Below are positions 1 to 7,964 of a stretch of DNA of 64,000 nt, piece after piece. The notes below the pieces were generated by a model that did no database searches, was not told the DNA's origin, and saw nothing but the letters and a program-made list of their open reading frames with translations. The DNA is from Clostridium sp. (GTDB lineage: Bacteria; Bacillota; Clostridia; Lachnospirales; Lachnospiraceae): positions 310,001 to 374,000 of the forward strand of contig JAGZZT010000001.1 in the NCBI GenBank assembly GCA_018377235.1, written 5' to 3'. Both the position numbers and the translations under genes were made by a program. Numbering within the stretch: position 1 is the stretch's first letter; the number at the start of each line of letters is the position of its first letter.

Positions 1-122
1 CTGGCACGTTTCGCTGTGGCAATCACGATGGAATAACGGCTCTGAATAATCGGATCTGCTCCTTCCTCCACGCCGCTGTTTACTACTTCCATCAGGTCTG
101 TATAGGATGGCTTTAACATCAT
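1..122 (-). CDS. rpoZ: RNA polymerase omega subunit, partial (N-terminus only)
   Basis: The reverse strand at the left edge encodes a peptide beginning MLKPSYTDLMEVV, followed by a stretch containing SRYSIVIATAKRA. This is the conserved start of the omega subunit, which helps fold and hold beta-prime in RNA polymerase; the SRY...ATAKRAR segment is the family hallmark. The rest lies outside the window. Three in-frame ATGs (131, 122, 119) are possible. An AGGAG site ends two bases before the one at 131, so 122 or 119 is better spaced, and 119 would give the usual family start. It sits 95 bases downstream of gmk, the common gmk-rpoZ order in Firmicutes. Confidence 0.85.
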   Translation of the reverse strand, partial: MMLKPSYTDLMEVVNSGVEEGADPIIQSRYSIVIATAKRA

Positions 123-216
123 AATGATCATATCTCCTTTTTTCTGGTATTCTATTATTCTACCATGGTCCTGCTCATTTATCAATGGAGGAAGCATGGT
201 TTTAACTTTCAATCGC

Positions 217-849
217 TTATTTATCAGCTGTCAGCTGCTTTACATCCTTCTGAACCCGGGCAATGAAGTCTCTGTGATTTCCTACCCTGGCTCTCTGGCT
301 CTGTATCAGGGCGTGCAGAGTCTCCACACAGTTTTCCACTGTGTCATTGATCACAGTGTAGTCGTACTGCTGAATAGAGTCCGCCTCCTCCCCGGCCCGC
401 TTCAGACGCGCCTGGATGGTCTCTGCATCCTCTGTGCCCCTGCCTACAAGCCTCCTTTTCAGCTCCTCAGCACTGGGCGGCATAATAAATACCAGCATAG
501 CCTCAGGAAACTTTTCTTTTACTTTCAAAGCCCCCTGAATCTCTATCTCCAGCAATACGTCCTTTCCCGCCTCAATATTGTCAAACACATATTTCCTGGG
601 GGTTCCGTAGTAGTTCTCCACATACTGGGCGTACTCTATCAGCTCGTCCCGGCGGATCATCTCTTCAAACTCTTCCCTGGTCTTAAAAAAATACTCTCGT
701 CCGTTCTCCTCTCCCTCTCTGGGTGATCTGGTTGTGGCGGAAATAGACAGCGCGTAATTATCGTACTTTGAGATCAGCGCCTTCATTACCGTTCCCTTCC
801 CTGCTCCTGAAAATCCGGAGACAACGACTAAGGTTCCCTGATTGTCCAT
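217..849 (-). CDS. gmk: Guanylate kinase
   Basis: Phosphorylates GMP to GDP with ATP in the cytoplasm, in guanine nucleotide synthesis and recycling. The P-loop GFSGAGKGT lies near residues 13-21, followed by the GMP-binding region (ISATTRSPREGEENGREY) and the lid. Length is about 210 residues, normal for the family. Of two in-frame ATGs I chose 849: AGGAGG abuts the upstream ATG at 855 (no spacing) but sits six bases from 849. It lies between yicC and rpoZ on the same strand, probably one operon from the yicC promoter. The remA (DUF370) gene often found between yicC and gmk in Firmicutes is absent; the gap is only 82 bases. Confidence 0.96.
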   Translation of the reverse strand: MDNQGTLVVVSGFSGAGKGTVMKALISKYDNYALSISATTRSPREGEENGREYFFKTREEFEEMIRRDELIEYAQYVENYYGTPRKYVFDNIEAGKDVLLEIEIQGALKVKEKFPEAMLVFIMPPSAEELKRRLVGRGTEDAETIQARLKRAGEEADSIQQYDYTVINDTVENCVETLHALIQSQRARVGNHRDFIARVQKDVKQLTADK

Positions 850-931
850 ATCCATCCTCCTGTCTCTGTTCTATCATCTAAAACGATTCTGCCGTATAAA
901 GCTCTGCTGCCGACTGAATCCAGCTTGTTTT

Positions 932-1810
932 CTATTCGATATTCTGAATCTGCTCTCTCACCTTCTCGATCTCCGTTTTCAGCGCAATGGCCTTATCGGA
1001 AACCTCCAGGTCATTGGCCTTGGAAAGAATGGTATTAGCTTCCCGATTCATCTCCTGGGCAATGAAATCCAGCTTTCTGCCCACGCTGCCGCCGGAGAGC
1101 AGTTCGGCTTTTGTGGCCTCAATATGGCTTTTCAGGCGCACAGTCTCCTCATCAGTGCAGATTTTATCAGCAAAAATCGTCACCTCTGCCGCAATCCGTC
1201 CGTCATCAATAGCTGTTCCGGAAAGCAGCTCCTTTACCTTCTCTTCCAGCTTCTGTCTGTATTCAGCTATAATTGCAGGAGAGCGTTCTTCGATTTCTCT
1301 GACGAGAACTGCCATATTATCCAGCTTCGCCAGGAGATCTGCTTTTAAATTTTCTCCCTCTTTTACCCTGGTCTCCACAAAACGAGACGCAGCCTCTGTA
1401 ACTGCTTCCTTTAAGATAGCCCACATGTGCTCTTCGTCCTCTGGAACCTGCTCCATCATCAGCACATCTGGATATCTGGCTAAATCAGACACTCTGATAT
1501 CATTGTCAATGTGAAACTGCTCTGCCATCTTTTCAAAGTAGGACATATATTCTGCTGCCAAAGAAGCATTGTATTTAAGCGACATCTTCTCCTCTGTATA
1601 GTCCTCATAGGTAATAAACAGATCGACCTTTCCTCTCTGAATATGCTGCTTCAGCAAGCCTCGGATCGAGGCTTCAAAATAATTAAACTTTTTAGGCATC
1701 TTAATGCTGAGATCCAGGTAGCGGTGGTTGACCGCCTTCATCTCCACAGAAATTTTATATTCTTCTGTGATAATCTCACACCGTCCGAAGCCTGTCATAC
1801 TTTTTAACAT
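932..1810 (-). CDS. yicC: YicC family protein (putative endoribonuclease)
   Basis: About 292 residues beginning MLKSMTGFGR, the diagnostic YicC start, and ending with the family C-terminus (IAQEMNREANTILSKAND). E. coli YicC has been described as an endoribonuclease acting in RNA decay; in Firmicutes the gene usually heads a gmk-rpoZ cluster, as here. The reading frame stays open 30 codons further upstream, but the ATG at 1810 is preceded by AAGGAAGG at good spacing and matches the family start, so the longer form is rejected. Transcription probably starts from the promoter at 1844-1872. Confidence 0.93.
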   Translation of the reverse strand: MLKSMTGFGRCEIITEEYKISVEMKAVNHRYLDLSIKMPKKFNYFEASIRGLLKQHIQRGKVDLFITYEDYTEEKMSLKYNASLAAEYMSYFEKMAEQFHIDNDIRVSDLARYPDVLMMEQVPEDEEHMWAILKEAVTEAASRFVETRVKEGENLKADLLAKLDNMAVLVREIEERSPAIIAEYRQKLEEKVKELLSGTAIDDGRIAAEVTIFADKICTDEETVRLKSHIEATKAELLSGGSVGRKLDFIAQEMNREANTILSKANDLEVSDKAIALKTEIEKVREQIQNIE

Positions 1811-1843
1811 GGCTGCACCTTCCTTTGTCCATAGATAGGTATT

Positions 1844-1872
1844 ATTATAAGCTATATAAAAAATCAAGTCAA
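1844..1872 (-). promoter_or_regulatory. Sigma-A promoter of yicC-gmk-rpoZ
   Basis: On the minus strand TTGACT (1872-1867) is separated by 17 bases from a perfect TATAAT (1849-1844), giving a start site near 1837 and a short leader before the yicC ATG at 1810. Confidence 0.75.
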
Positions 1873-2007
1873 CTGAAAATGCGGCCGCATTCCAGCTCAA
1901 ACACTCAGCCCGGCAGCAGAACTTGGTATAAACTTTTCAATAAAAACCTGCTGTAACCATCTGGCCCATAAATTGTATCTATTCTGCAGTATTTTAAGCA
2001 AAAAGGA

Positions 2008-2038
2008 TTGTAAACATTTTTTTATTTTTAGTTGACAT
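2008..2038 (+). promoter_or_regulatory. Candidate BirA (biotin repressor) operator
   Basis: TTGTAAAC (2008-2015) and GTTGACAT (2031-2038) form an imperfect inverted repeat (6 of 8 matching positions) separated by 15 bases. This fits the Gram-positive BirA box pattern TTGTTAAC-N15-GTTAACAA. The right half-site contains the -35 hexamer of the bioB promoter, so bound holo-BirA would block polymerase directly. The site is seen in the sequence; the regulator itself is not in the window. Confidence 0.7.
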
Positions 2039-2061
2039 TCTTCCGCCGTCAGGTTTATAAT
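2032..2061 (+). promoter_or_regulatory. Sigma-A promoter of bioB
   Basis: Perfect TTGACA (2032-2037) and perfect TATAAT (2056-2061) with an 18-base spacer; the start site would fall near 2068, about 25 bases before the bioB ATG. Overlaps the candidate BirA operator. Confidence 0.8.
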
Positions 2062-2093
2062 ACAGCCATCACACATGCAAAGGAGATACTGCT

Positions 2094-3059
2094 ATGAAAT
2101 CAGGCGCTGCTGAACATATATCTGAAGAAATCATAAAAGGACGGCGGTTAACTAAAGAGGACGATATATCTTTCCTGCTGACAGAAGATTTAGATACTCT
2201 GTGCCGCGGAGCGGACGCCATACGAAAAGCCCTCTGCGGCAGCCACGCACAGCTCTGCTCCATTATAAACGGACGCAGCGGACGGTGCCCGGAAAACTGC
2301 AAATTCTGCGCTCAGTCAGCCTGCTGGCAGGCAAATATAGAGGAATATCCATTTTTATCTCCAGAAACCATTCTGGCTGACTGCCGTCTTCATGAGACCA
2401 GACATGTCCGCCGTTATTCAGTAGTTACTGCCGGCCGGGCTTTAAGCGGCCATGAATTTGAGCAGGCTCTCACTGCCTACCGGGCTATGGCAGAAAACTG
2501 CCAAATCGGCCTGTGCGCATCTCACGGGCTTCTGTCAGAGGAGGATTTTTTCCGTTTGAAGGAAGCGGGAGTTACCAGATATCACGCAAATATAGAAACA
2601 TCCCGAAGAAATTTTCCAAATATCTGTACAACCCACACCTTTGAGGACAAACTGGAGGTTATCCGCCGGGCCAGAACTGCAGGACTTGACGTCTGTTCCG
2701 GGGGAATTATCGGCATGGGGGAAACTTGGGAGGATCGGATTGATATGGCTTTTACCCTCAGGGAACTGAATATTTCGTCTATCCCCTTAAATATACTTCG
2801 GCCTATTCCAGGCACGCCCCTTGAAAACCAGAAGCCGTTGTCAGAAAACGATATTTTAAGAACCATTGCCATTTTTCGCTACCTGAATCCAGAGGCTCAA
2901 ATCCGTCTGGCAGCAGGCAGAAATTCCATGGCAGACAGCGGGCGCAGAGCTTTTCTTTCTGGTGCTAATGCAGCCATCACCGGAGATATGCTCACTACCT
3001 CAGGAAACGGGATTGCTGAAGATCAGAAGATGCTGGCTGAAATGGGATTTTCTCTTTAA
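2094..3059 (+). CDS. bioB: Biotin synthase (radical SAM)
   Basis: Inserts sulfur into dethiobiotin to make biotin. The radical-SAM cluster motif CPENCKFC (CxxxCxxC) lies near residues 68-75, followed by family segments such as GMGETWEDRIDMAF and a C-terminal MLTTSGNG. Length is 321 residues, slightly shorter than E. coli BioB (about 346). An AAAGGAG site precedes the ATG. The only other biotin gene beside it is the transporter gene bioY; bioA, bioD and bioF are not in the window. This suggests, as inference, conversion of imported dethiobiotin or dispersed pathway genes. Expression is probably biotin-repressed through the operator at 2008-2038. Confidence 0.95.
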   Translation: MKSGAAEHISEEIIKGRRLTKEDDISFLLTEDLDTLCRGADAIRKALCGSHAQLCSIINGRSGRCPENCKFCAQSACWQANIEEYPFLSPETILADCRLHETRHVRRYSVVTAGRALSGHEFEQALTAYRAMAENCQIGLCASHGLLSEEDFFRLKEAGVTRYHANIETSRRNFPNICTTHTFEDKLEVIRRARTAGLDVCSGGIIGMGETWEDRIDMAFTLRELNISSIPLNILRPIPGTPLENQKPLSENDILRTIAIFRYLNPEAQIRLAAGRNSMADSGRRAFLSGANAAITGDMLTTSGNGIAEDQKMLAEMGFSL

Positions 3060-3083
3060 GTAAAACCAGAAAATATAAACTTT

Positions 3084-3176
3084 CAGGAAAAAGGAACTTT
3101 CTCTGTTCCATGTTAAGTCACACGAAAGAGCCAGGAAAAAGGAACTTTCTCTGTTCCACTTTAAGTCACACGAAAG
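3084..3176 (+). repeat. Two tandem 45-bp direct repeats between bioB and bioY
   Basis: Copies at 3084-3128 and 3132-3176 differ at only two positions (TG versus CT at 3111-3112 and 3159-3160) and have a 48-base period. Each starts CAGGAAAAAGGAACTTTC and ends TCACACGAAAG. The second copy forms the left arm and loop of the hairpin at 3131-3190, so the first copy carries a second, competing left arm. Confidence 0.9.
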
Positions 3177-3190
3177 TTCCTTTTTCCTGG
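3131..3190 (+). terminator. Perfect 19-bp hairpin in the bioB-bioY spacer
   Basis: CCAGGAAAAAGGAACTTTC (3131-3149) pairs perfectly with 3172-3190 across a 22-base loop. The right arm contains a run of five T, but no U-run follows the stem, so it is not a textbook terminator. It could be an attenuator, a processing or stability element, or a repeat-derived palindrome. bioY lies 36 bases further on. Confidence 0.6.
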
Positions 3191-3226
3191 TATACACATT
3201 TAAAAAGATAATAATAGGAGTCTGCC

Positions 3227-3808
3227 ATGGATAAAATGAATTCTGTTTCTGCAAGCCGCAGAACATTTTTTACTACAAAAAATATGAGTTTGATTGGGCT
3301 GATGACCGCTCTAACCTGTGTACTGGGGCCGCTGGCAATTCCTCTTCCTTTCAGCCCTGTTCCCATTTCCTTTACTAATCTGGCTGTCTATCTGGCTGTC
3401 TATGTTCTGGGAATGAAGGCCGGTACTGTCAGCTACCTGGTTTACCTTCTGCTAGGTATGGCAGGGCTTCCTGTCTTTTCAGGATTTACAGGAGGACTGG
3501 GAAAGCTGGCTGGTCCTACTGGAGGATATTTGATTGGATTTATCTTTATGGCGATGATTTCAGGCTTTGCCATTGACCGTTTTCCTGGCAAAAAGCTGAT
3601 ACATGCTGTCGGGCTGGTGCTTGGTACAGGAGTATGCTACCTGTTCGGAACTATCTGGCTGGCTCAGCAGCTGGGAGTTTCTTTTACTGCCGGACTGGCT
3701 TCCGGAGTCATTCCCTATCTCCCTGGAGATACAGCAAAAATTTTGTTTGCTCTCGTTATCGGTTCCAGACTGCGCAGGGAAATATCCCGTCTGTCCCTGA
3801 GAAACTAG
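3227..3808 (+). CDS. bioY: BioY, biotin-specific S component of an ECF transporter
   Basis: A 193-residue, very hydrophobic membrane protein with about six transmembrane helices and BioY signatures PVPISFTNLAVYLAVYVLG and SGFTGGLGKLAGPTGGYL. It binds biotin and works with the general EcfA/EcfA'/EcfT energising module, which is not in this window. The start is set by AGGAG six bases before the ATG. It follows bioB on the same strand with no clear promoter of its own, so it is probably co-transcribed with bioB through the repeat/hairpin region and shares BirA control. Confidence 0.93.
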   Translation: MDKMNSVSASRRTFFTTKNMSLIGLMTALTCVLGPLAIPLPFSPVPISFTNLAVYLAVYVLGMKAGTVSYLVYLLLGMAGLPVFSGFTGGLGKLAGPTGGYLIGFIFMAMISGFAIDRFPGKKLIHAVGLVLGTGVCYLFGTIWLAQQLGVSFTAGLASGVIPYLPGDTAKILFALVIGSRLRREISRLSLRN

Positions 3809-3857
3809 CATAAGAACATACAAAGTTCTGCAGATTTTGCTTATATTATTTGAAATC

Positions 3858-3886
3858 TTGTAATTCTCTCTTTCTAATAGTATGAT
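3858..3886 (+). promoter_or_regulatory. Candidate promoter of the LysR regulator gene
   Basis: TTGTAA (3858-3863), 17-base spacer, TATGAT (3881-3886). The predicted start near 3893 would give a leader of about 58 bases made up almost entirely of the hairpin at 3901-3946. Confidence 0.55.
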
Positions 3887-3900
3887 AGAGGCAGAAATGA

Positions 3901-3946
3901 ATGCCTCCTTCTGCTGTCCTGGCAGGCAGGCGGCAGAAGGAGGCAT
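3901..3946 (+). promoter_or_regulatory. Leader hairpin that sequesters the ribosome site of the LysR gene
   Basis: ATGCCTCCTTCTGC (3901-3914) is perfectly complementary to GCAGAAGGAGGCAT (3933-3946), with an 18-base loop. The right arm contains the complete Shine-Dalgarno AAGGAGG (3937-3943) that serves the TTG start at 3951. When folded, the hairpin hides the ribosome site, which suggests translational control or a low basal rate. Structure is seen; the effect is inferred. Confidence 0.75.
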
Positions 3947-3950
3947 ATTT

Positions 3951-4889
3951 TTGAATCTGAAACACGCACAGTACATGATGACAATCCTGCAGGAGGGGAG
4001 CATCACAGCAGCGGCTAAAAAACTCTTCATCTCCCAGCCCTCCTTAAGTCAGATGGTAAAGCTGGTGGAGACAAATCTCGGAACCCCTGTCTTCAACCGG
4101 GCAACCGATCCTCTGACCCTGACTCCAGCCGGTGAAAAATACATAGAGGCGGCGGGACAGATTCTGGCGATTCACGCTAATTTAGAACGGGAAATTGAAG
4201 AAATACGGGCGGAGGAGCACGGAAAAATTAAATTTGGCATTCCCGTTCAAAGAGGCATGATGCTTCTGCCCTTGGCTCTGCCTCGCTTTTTTGAGGCTTA
4301 TCCACATGTGACAGTAGAGCTTTTTGAGCAGGGCTCCAGCCGAATGGAAAATATGGTGTTAAATGGAACTGTAGATCTGGCCTGCATGACTACAGTAGCC
4401 CGCCACGAAGAGCTGACCTATCAGCTTCTGGAAAATGAAGAGATGGTTCTTTTGGCTGCCCGCTCCACCGGTCTGGCCTCCAGAATCCCAGATGGAACTC
4501 CCATCTCCATCACAGAGGCAAAAAATGAGCGTTTTATTTCCAATCGGCCCGGACATAATGTCCGCACTATCCAGGACAGCCTTTTTATTGCAAGTGGAAT
4601 CCAGCCAAAAATCCTTCTGGAAACCGGCAGTATTGAGGTAGGCCGACGCGTCTGTCTCTCCTGCGGAGCCGTCATGCTCTTTCCCAAAAGCTGCATTGAA
4701 AATACAGAAGAGCTGCAGAAAAAGGCCTGTGTTTACCCTGTTCTCAATTCTGCCACAGACCGCCACTGTTACTTGTGCTACAAAAAGGGGCTGTATCTGA
4801 CCAGATATATGCGTGATTTTATTGAGATTCTCCTGAACACAGGAGGCAGCCTGAAAAAAGGGCCCACCCAGGAAGAATATAATGAATAA
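3951..4889 (+). CDS. LysR-family transcriptional regulator
   Basis: A 312-residue DNA-binding regulator. Its N-terminal winged helix is typical (ITAAAKKLFISQPSLSQMVKLVE near residues 18-40), followed by a periplasmic-binding-protein-like effector domain. I start it at TTG 3951 because AAGGAGG lies seven bases upstream; the frame is also open to ATG 3882, but that would place the leader hairpin and the ribosome site inside the gene. It converges on citF and sits beside the citrate lyase genes, so control of citrate use is a reasonable guess, but LysR genes usually act on a divergent neighbour and none is present. The effector is unknown. Confidence 0.88.
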   Translation: MNLKHAQYMMTILQEGSITAAAKKLFISQPSLSQMVKLVETNLGTPVFNRATDPLTLTPAGEKYIEAAGQILAIHANLEREIEEIRAEEHGKIKFGIPVQRGMMLLPLALPRFFEAYPHVTVELFEQGSSRMENMVLNGTVDLACMTTVARHEELTYQLLENEEMVLLAARSTGLASRIPDGTPISITEAKNERFISNRPGHNVRTIQDSLFIASGIQPKILLETGSIEVGRRVCLSCGAVMLFPKSCIENTEELQKKACVYPVLNSATDRHCYLCYKKGLYLTRYMRDFIEILLNTGGSLKKGPTQEEYNE

Positions 4890-4942
4890 CTGCTGTTTTT
4901 TTCAGTATATTCCTAAGCATGCCGTAAAACAGGAAAAGCTGT

Positions 4943-5000
4943 AAATCACAGAAGCCGCCAGAAACCGCTTTTTTGCGGCTCCTGGCGGCTTCTGTGATTT
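4943..5000. terminator. Bidirectional terminator between the LysR gene and citF
   Basis: A 19-base perfect inverted repeat (4943-4961 with 4982-5000) around a 20-base centre that itself contains CCGC/GCGG. The arms begin with AAA and end with TTT on both strands, so it can end the converging lysR (+) and citF (-) transcripts. Confidence 0.85.
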
Positions 5001-5062
5001 AATTGAAGATGGTTTACTAAAATGGATTTTTAATCAGCTGCTTTCTGCTGTTCTTCTGAAAT

Positions 5063-6625
5063 TTAAAACTCAAATTCCTTAATCTGTCTCACTACATCCA
5101 TGATCGTTCCGTCACGGCCCTCGATAATTCCCACAACTCTGTCCTCGAACTGAACCGGATCCGGTGTTCCTGTCATAGCGTAAGCCTTATCTCTCAGCTC
5201 CTCAATCGTGCAGAACGGAAGCTTTACGTTCTTCTCCTTCATGCAGTCAATGAGATCCTGGCGCTTTGGATTGATGGCAATACCGTAATCAGTGATTACC
5301 ACATCTACTGTCTCTCCCGGCGTGGTAACTGTAGTTACATCTGTACAAATAGCCGGGATTCTTCCCTGCAGAAGCGGAGCAATTACGATTGTACACTTAG
5401 CGCCTGCAGCTGTGTCAGGATGTCCTCCCTGGGCTCCTGTAATCACGCCGTTGGAACCTACCACCACGTTGCAGTTAAAGTTTACATCCACTTCAAGAGC
5501 TGCCAGAATCACGAAATCCAGCTTATTGACATAAGCTCCCTTGTTGAAGGGGTTCGCATACTCAGAAGCAGAAATCTCAATGTGATTGGGATTTTTCTTA
5601 ATCGATTCGATGGCTCCCATATCAAAGTCCTGAGTATCTACCAGCGTTCTGATTAATCCCTTCTCTAACAGTTGGCACATAGGCGTCGTAATTCCGCCGA
5701 GCCCCAGCCCCATCTGGATGCCCCGCTCCTCCATAATCTTTCCCAGGGAAATAGTGGAGGCGATGGAAGCGCCGCCTACGCCTGTCTGATAAGAAAATCC
5801 GTCCTTAAAATAAGGTGTGTTAATTACAAACTGTGTGCAGTAATCAGCCATCATCAGCTTTCTCACATCTGTCGTGGGTTTTGCCGCTCCTGTGGCGATT
5901 TTCTCTGGATTTCCGATAGCATCCACTACGCATACATAGTCCACGTTAGTCATGGAAATGCTGGCCGGAATATTGGGAAATGGTACCAGACAGTCTGTGA
6001 CCGCCACTACCTTGTCTGCATACTCCGCATCCACCATGGCGTAGGACAATACGCCGCAGTCGCTCTTTCCGCCGTTCGGACGGCAGTTTCCATACTCGTC
6101 ACAGGTAGGCGCTCCGATAAAGGCAATGTCAATGTGAACCTCCCCTGACTCAATAGCTCTCACACGGCCGCCATGAGAACGCATAATCGCCAGATCTCTC
6201 AGCTTTCCGCTGGAAATAGCCTCTCCAATCTTTCCTCTCACACCGGAGGACTGAATACCTGTAATAGTTCCGTCCTCAATATAGGGCACAATGGCGTCGT
6301 TTGCTTTTCCCAGGGAACTGGCGCAGATTGTGATCCCCTTGATTCCCATATTGTGAACCTCTTCCATTACCATGTTCACCACATAATCTCCTTCTCGGAA
6401 ATGATGATGGAAGGAAAGAGTCATATTATCATGGATTTCACATTTTTCCAGCACTTCCCGGATGGAAGAAACCATCTTGGAGCGCTTCGGATCAGACAGG
6501 GCCCGGACGGTAGGAGCCGCTTTTGTATATTCGTAGTTATCGTATGCGTATGCGCCTTCAAATACCTTTTTTCCAGTGGCTTTTAAAATTTCCTCTGGAA
6601 TCTCTCGTCCTACTTTATTTATCAT
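5063..6625 (-). CDS. citF: Citrate lyase alpha subunit (citrate:acetyl-ACP transferase)
   Basis: A 520-residue alpha subunit that moves the acyl carrier from acetate to citrate, forming citryl-ACP in the citrate lyase complex. It has long CitF-conserved segments such as MTLSFHHHFREGDYVVNMV and GSNGVITGAQGGHPDTAAG, and the length is normal. I chose ATG 6625, just after the citE stop, with GAGGGGG nine bases upstream and the usual MINKVGR-type start; the frame extends 27 codons further into citE but lacks support. It is the last gene of citD-citE-citF, ending at the terminator at 4943-5000. The product is a cytoplasmic fermentation enzyme. Confidence 0.96.
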   Translation of the reverse strand: MINKVGREIPEEILKATGKKVFEGAYAYDNYEYTKAAPTVRALSDPKRSKMVSSIREVLEKCEIHDNMTLSFHHHFREGDYVVNMVMEEVHNMGIKGITICASSLGKANDAIVPYIEDGTITGIQSSGVRGKIGEAISSGKLRDLAIMRSHGGRVRAIESGEVHIDIAFIGAPTCDEYGNCRPNGGKSDCGVLSYAMVDAEYADKVVAVTDCLVPFPNIPASISMTNVDYVCVVDAIGNPEKIATGAAKPTTDVRKLMMADYCTQFVINTPYFKDGFSYQTGVGGASIASTISLGKIMEERGIQMGLGLGGITTPMCQLLEKGLIRTLVDTQDFDMGAIESIKKNPNHIEISASEYANPFNKGAYVNKLDFVILAALEVDVNFNCNVVVGSNGVITGAQGGHPDTAAGAKCTIVIAPLLQGRIPAICTDVTTVTTPGETVDVVITDYGIAINPKRQDLIDCMKEKNVKLPFCTIEELRDKAYAMTGTPDPVQFEDRVVGIIEGRDGTIMDVVRQIKEFEF

Positions 6626-6626
6626 C

Positions 6627-7529
6627 TTACATATCCCCCTCATATACGCCGGATGCCTTCGCCAGGGCCAGAGTTCTCTTGGCTCCGTCATAAAAGGCGA
6701 TATCAATCATTTTTCCATCCACAGTAAATACTCCGATTCCCTTTGCCTTTTTGTCATCGATTTCCCGTACTACCTTCTCAGCAAAGATAATCTCCTTCTC
6801 TGTCGGGGTAAAAATCTTGTGCACCACTGCGATCTGCCTCGGATTGACCAGAGATTTTCCGTCAAAGCCCATTCTCTTTATCATCTCTGTCTCTTTTGCA
6901 AACCCTTCCATATCGTCCAGATTGGTAAATACTGTATCAAAGCACTGAACGCCTGCGGCTCTGGCTGCCATAATCATATGCTGTCTGGCTCCCATCAGCT
7001 CCACTCCGGTTCCTGTAATAACTGTCTGAAGATCCTTTGTATAATCCCCTCCGGATAAGGCCACGCCAATCAGGCGGTCAGAGGATTCGCAAATTTCCAG
7101 AGCGTTTAACACGCCGCGGCAGGACTCTAAGGCTGCCATCAGAAGGGTACTTCCCTCTGGACGGCCGAATTCCCGTTCTGCTGCCAGTACATGCTCTTCC
7201 ACCGTTTTTACGTCCTGGGCAGACTCTGTCTTGGCGATACGGATGGTGTCGGCCCCTCCTGCCACACAGACACGAATATCTTCTCTCCAGTGAGGCGTAT
7301 CAAGGCCATTAATGCGGACTACCCGCTCCACTCCTCTGTAATCAATCTCCTGAAGCGCATGGTAAAGGGAGTATCTCGCCGCATCTTTCTGATTCTCCGC
7401 CACTGCATCCTCCAGATCCAGCATAATAGAATCTGGTCCATAGATATAGGGATCTTTAATCAGACCCGGCTTCTGGCAGTTTAAAAACATCATGGAACGT
7501 CTTAATCTTTTCTTATTTGGATGGCTCAT
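6627..7529 (-). CDS. citE: Citrate lyase beta subunit (citryl-ACP lyase)
   Basis: A 300-residue beta subunit that cleaves citryl-ACP to oxaloacetate and acetyl-ACP. It belongs to the HpcH/HpaI aldolase-like TIM-barrel family; LRRSMMFLNCQKPGLI near the N-terminus, the acidic metal-binding LDLEDAVAENQKD and the late segment KSLVNPRQIAVVH are typical. Its ATG shares one base with the citD stop (TAATG), and citF starts one base after its stop, so the three subunits are translationally linked in stoichiometric order. Confidence 0.96.
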   Translation of the reverse strand: MSHPNKKRLRRSMMFLNCQKPGLIKDPYIYGPDSIMLDLEDAVAENQKDAARYSLYHALQEIDYRGVERVVRINGLDTPHWREDIRVCVAGGADTIRIAKTESAQDVKTVEEHVLAAEREFGRPEGSTLLMAALESCRGVLNALEICESSDRLIGVALSGGDYTKDLQTVITGTGVELMGARQHMIMAARAAGVQCFDTVFTNLDDMEGFAKETEMIKRMGFDGKSLVNPRQIAVVHKIFTPTEKEIIFAEKVVREIDDKKAKGIGVFTVDGKMIDIAFYDGAKRTLALAKASGVYEGDM

Positions 7530-7828
7530 TACCGAATGTCACCTCCCCATGGAAGATTCTCTGTGATTCCGTTTGCCCGGTATACAGCGCACTCTACTCT
7601 TGCCTTGATGGTGCAGTCTAAGGCTCCCTTGTCAATCACTGTCACCTTGGCGTCTGTCACGTGCAGGCGGTCAAGCGTCTCCATCACGACCTTCCTGATC
7701 TGTTTTCCAAACTGATGAATCACGCTGCTTTCAATAGTAAGCTCCACAGTTCCCTCACCTGGTTCCACTGTGATCTGAGCATCGCTGGACTCCAGAGTTC
7801 CTGCTACTGCCGGTTTTTCAATAACCAT
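7529..7828 (-). CDS. citD: Citrate lyase acyl carrier protein (gamma subunit)
   Basis: A 99-residue acyl carrier protein; the size is exactly that of the family. The segment GTLESSDAQITV carries the serine that receives the phosphoribosyl-dephospho-CoA group, which is attached by CitX using a precursor made by CitG (both fused in the gene at 13788). The start at 7828 is set by AGGAGGAG six bases upstream; the frame runs 14 codons further but has no ribosome site there. First gene of the lyase operon, with a possible promoter at 7901-7929. Confidence 0.95.
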   Translation of the reverse strand: MVIEKPAVAGTLESSDAQITVEPGEGTVELTIESSVIHQFGKQIRKVVMETLDRLHVTDAKVTVIDKGALDCTIKARVECAVYRANGITENLPWGGDIR

Positions 7829-7900
7829 ACCTTTCTCCTCCTTATTATCTTTTATGGAAATATCTTCCATCCTTTTATCTTGGTCATTTTTACTACCTGT

Positions 7901-7929
7901 ATCGTATCACTGGCAGCCAGAAAGAGCAA
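7901..7929 (-). promoter_or_regulatory. Possible promoter of citDEF
   Basis: On the minus strand TTGCTC (7929-7924), 17-base spacer, TACGAT (7906-7901). Both hexamers are imperfect. It lies in the 136-base gap between the radical-SAM/HAD gene and citD, so citDEF may have its own start even though the upstream operon runs the same way. Confidence 0.35.
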
Positions 7930-7964
7930 ATACTTAAAGAATTATAATAAATATAGGAAAAAGC

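Noticed and set aside
1811..1900. 30-codon N-terminal extension of yicC
   Set aside because: It would contain the -10 and -35 of the yicC promoter, and the family starts at MLKSMTGFGR.
3084..3176. Possible CRISPR array
   Set aside because: Only two copies with a 3-base gap between them; no spacers and no cas genes.
3000..3266. Minus-strand ORF with an internal peptide repeat over the bioB-bioY gap
   Set aside because: It simply reads the 45-bp direct repeat; no ribosome site, and it overlaps the end of bioB.
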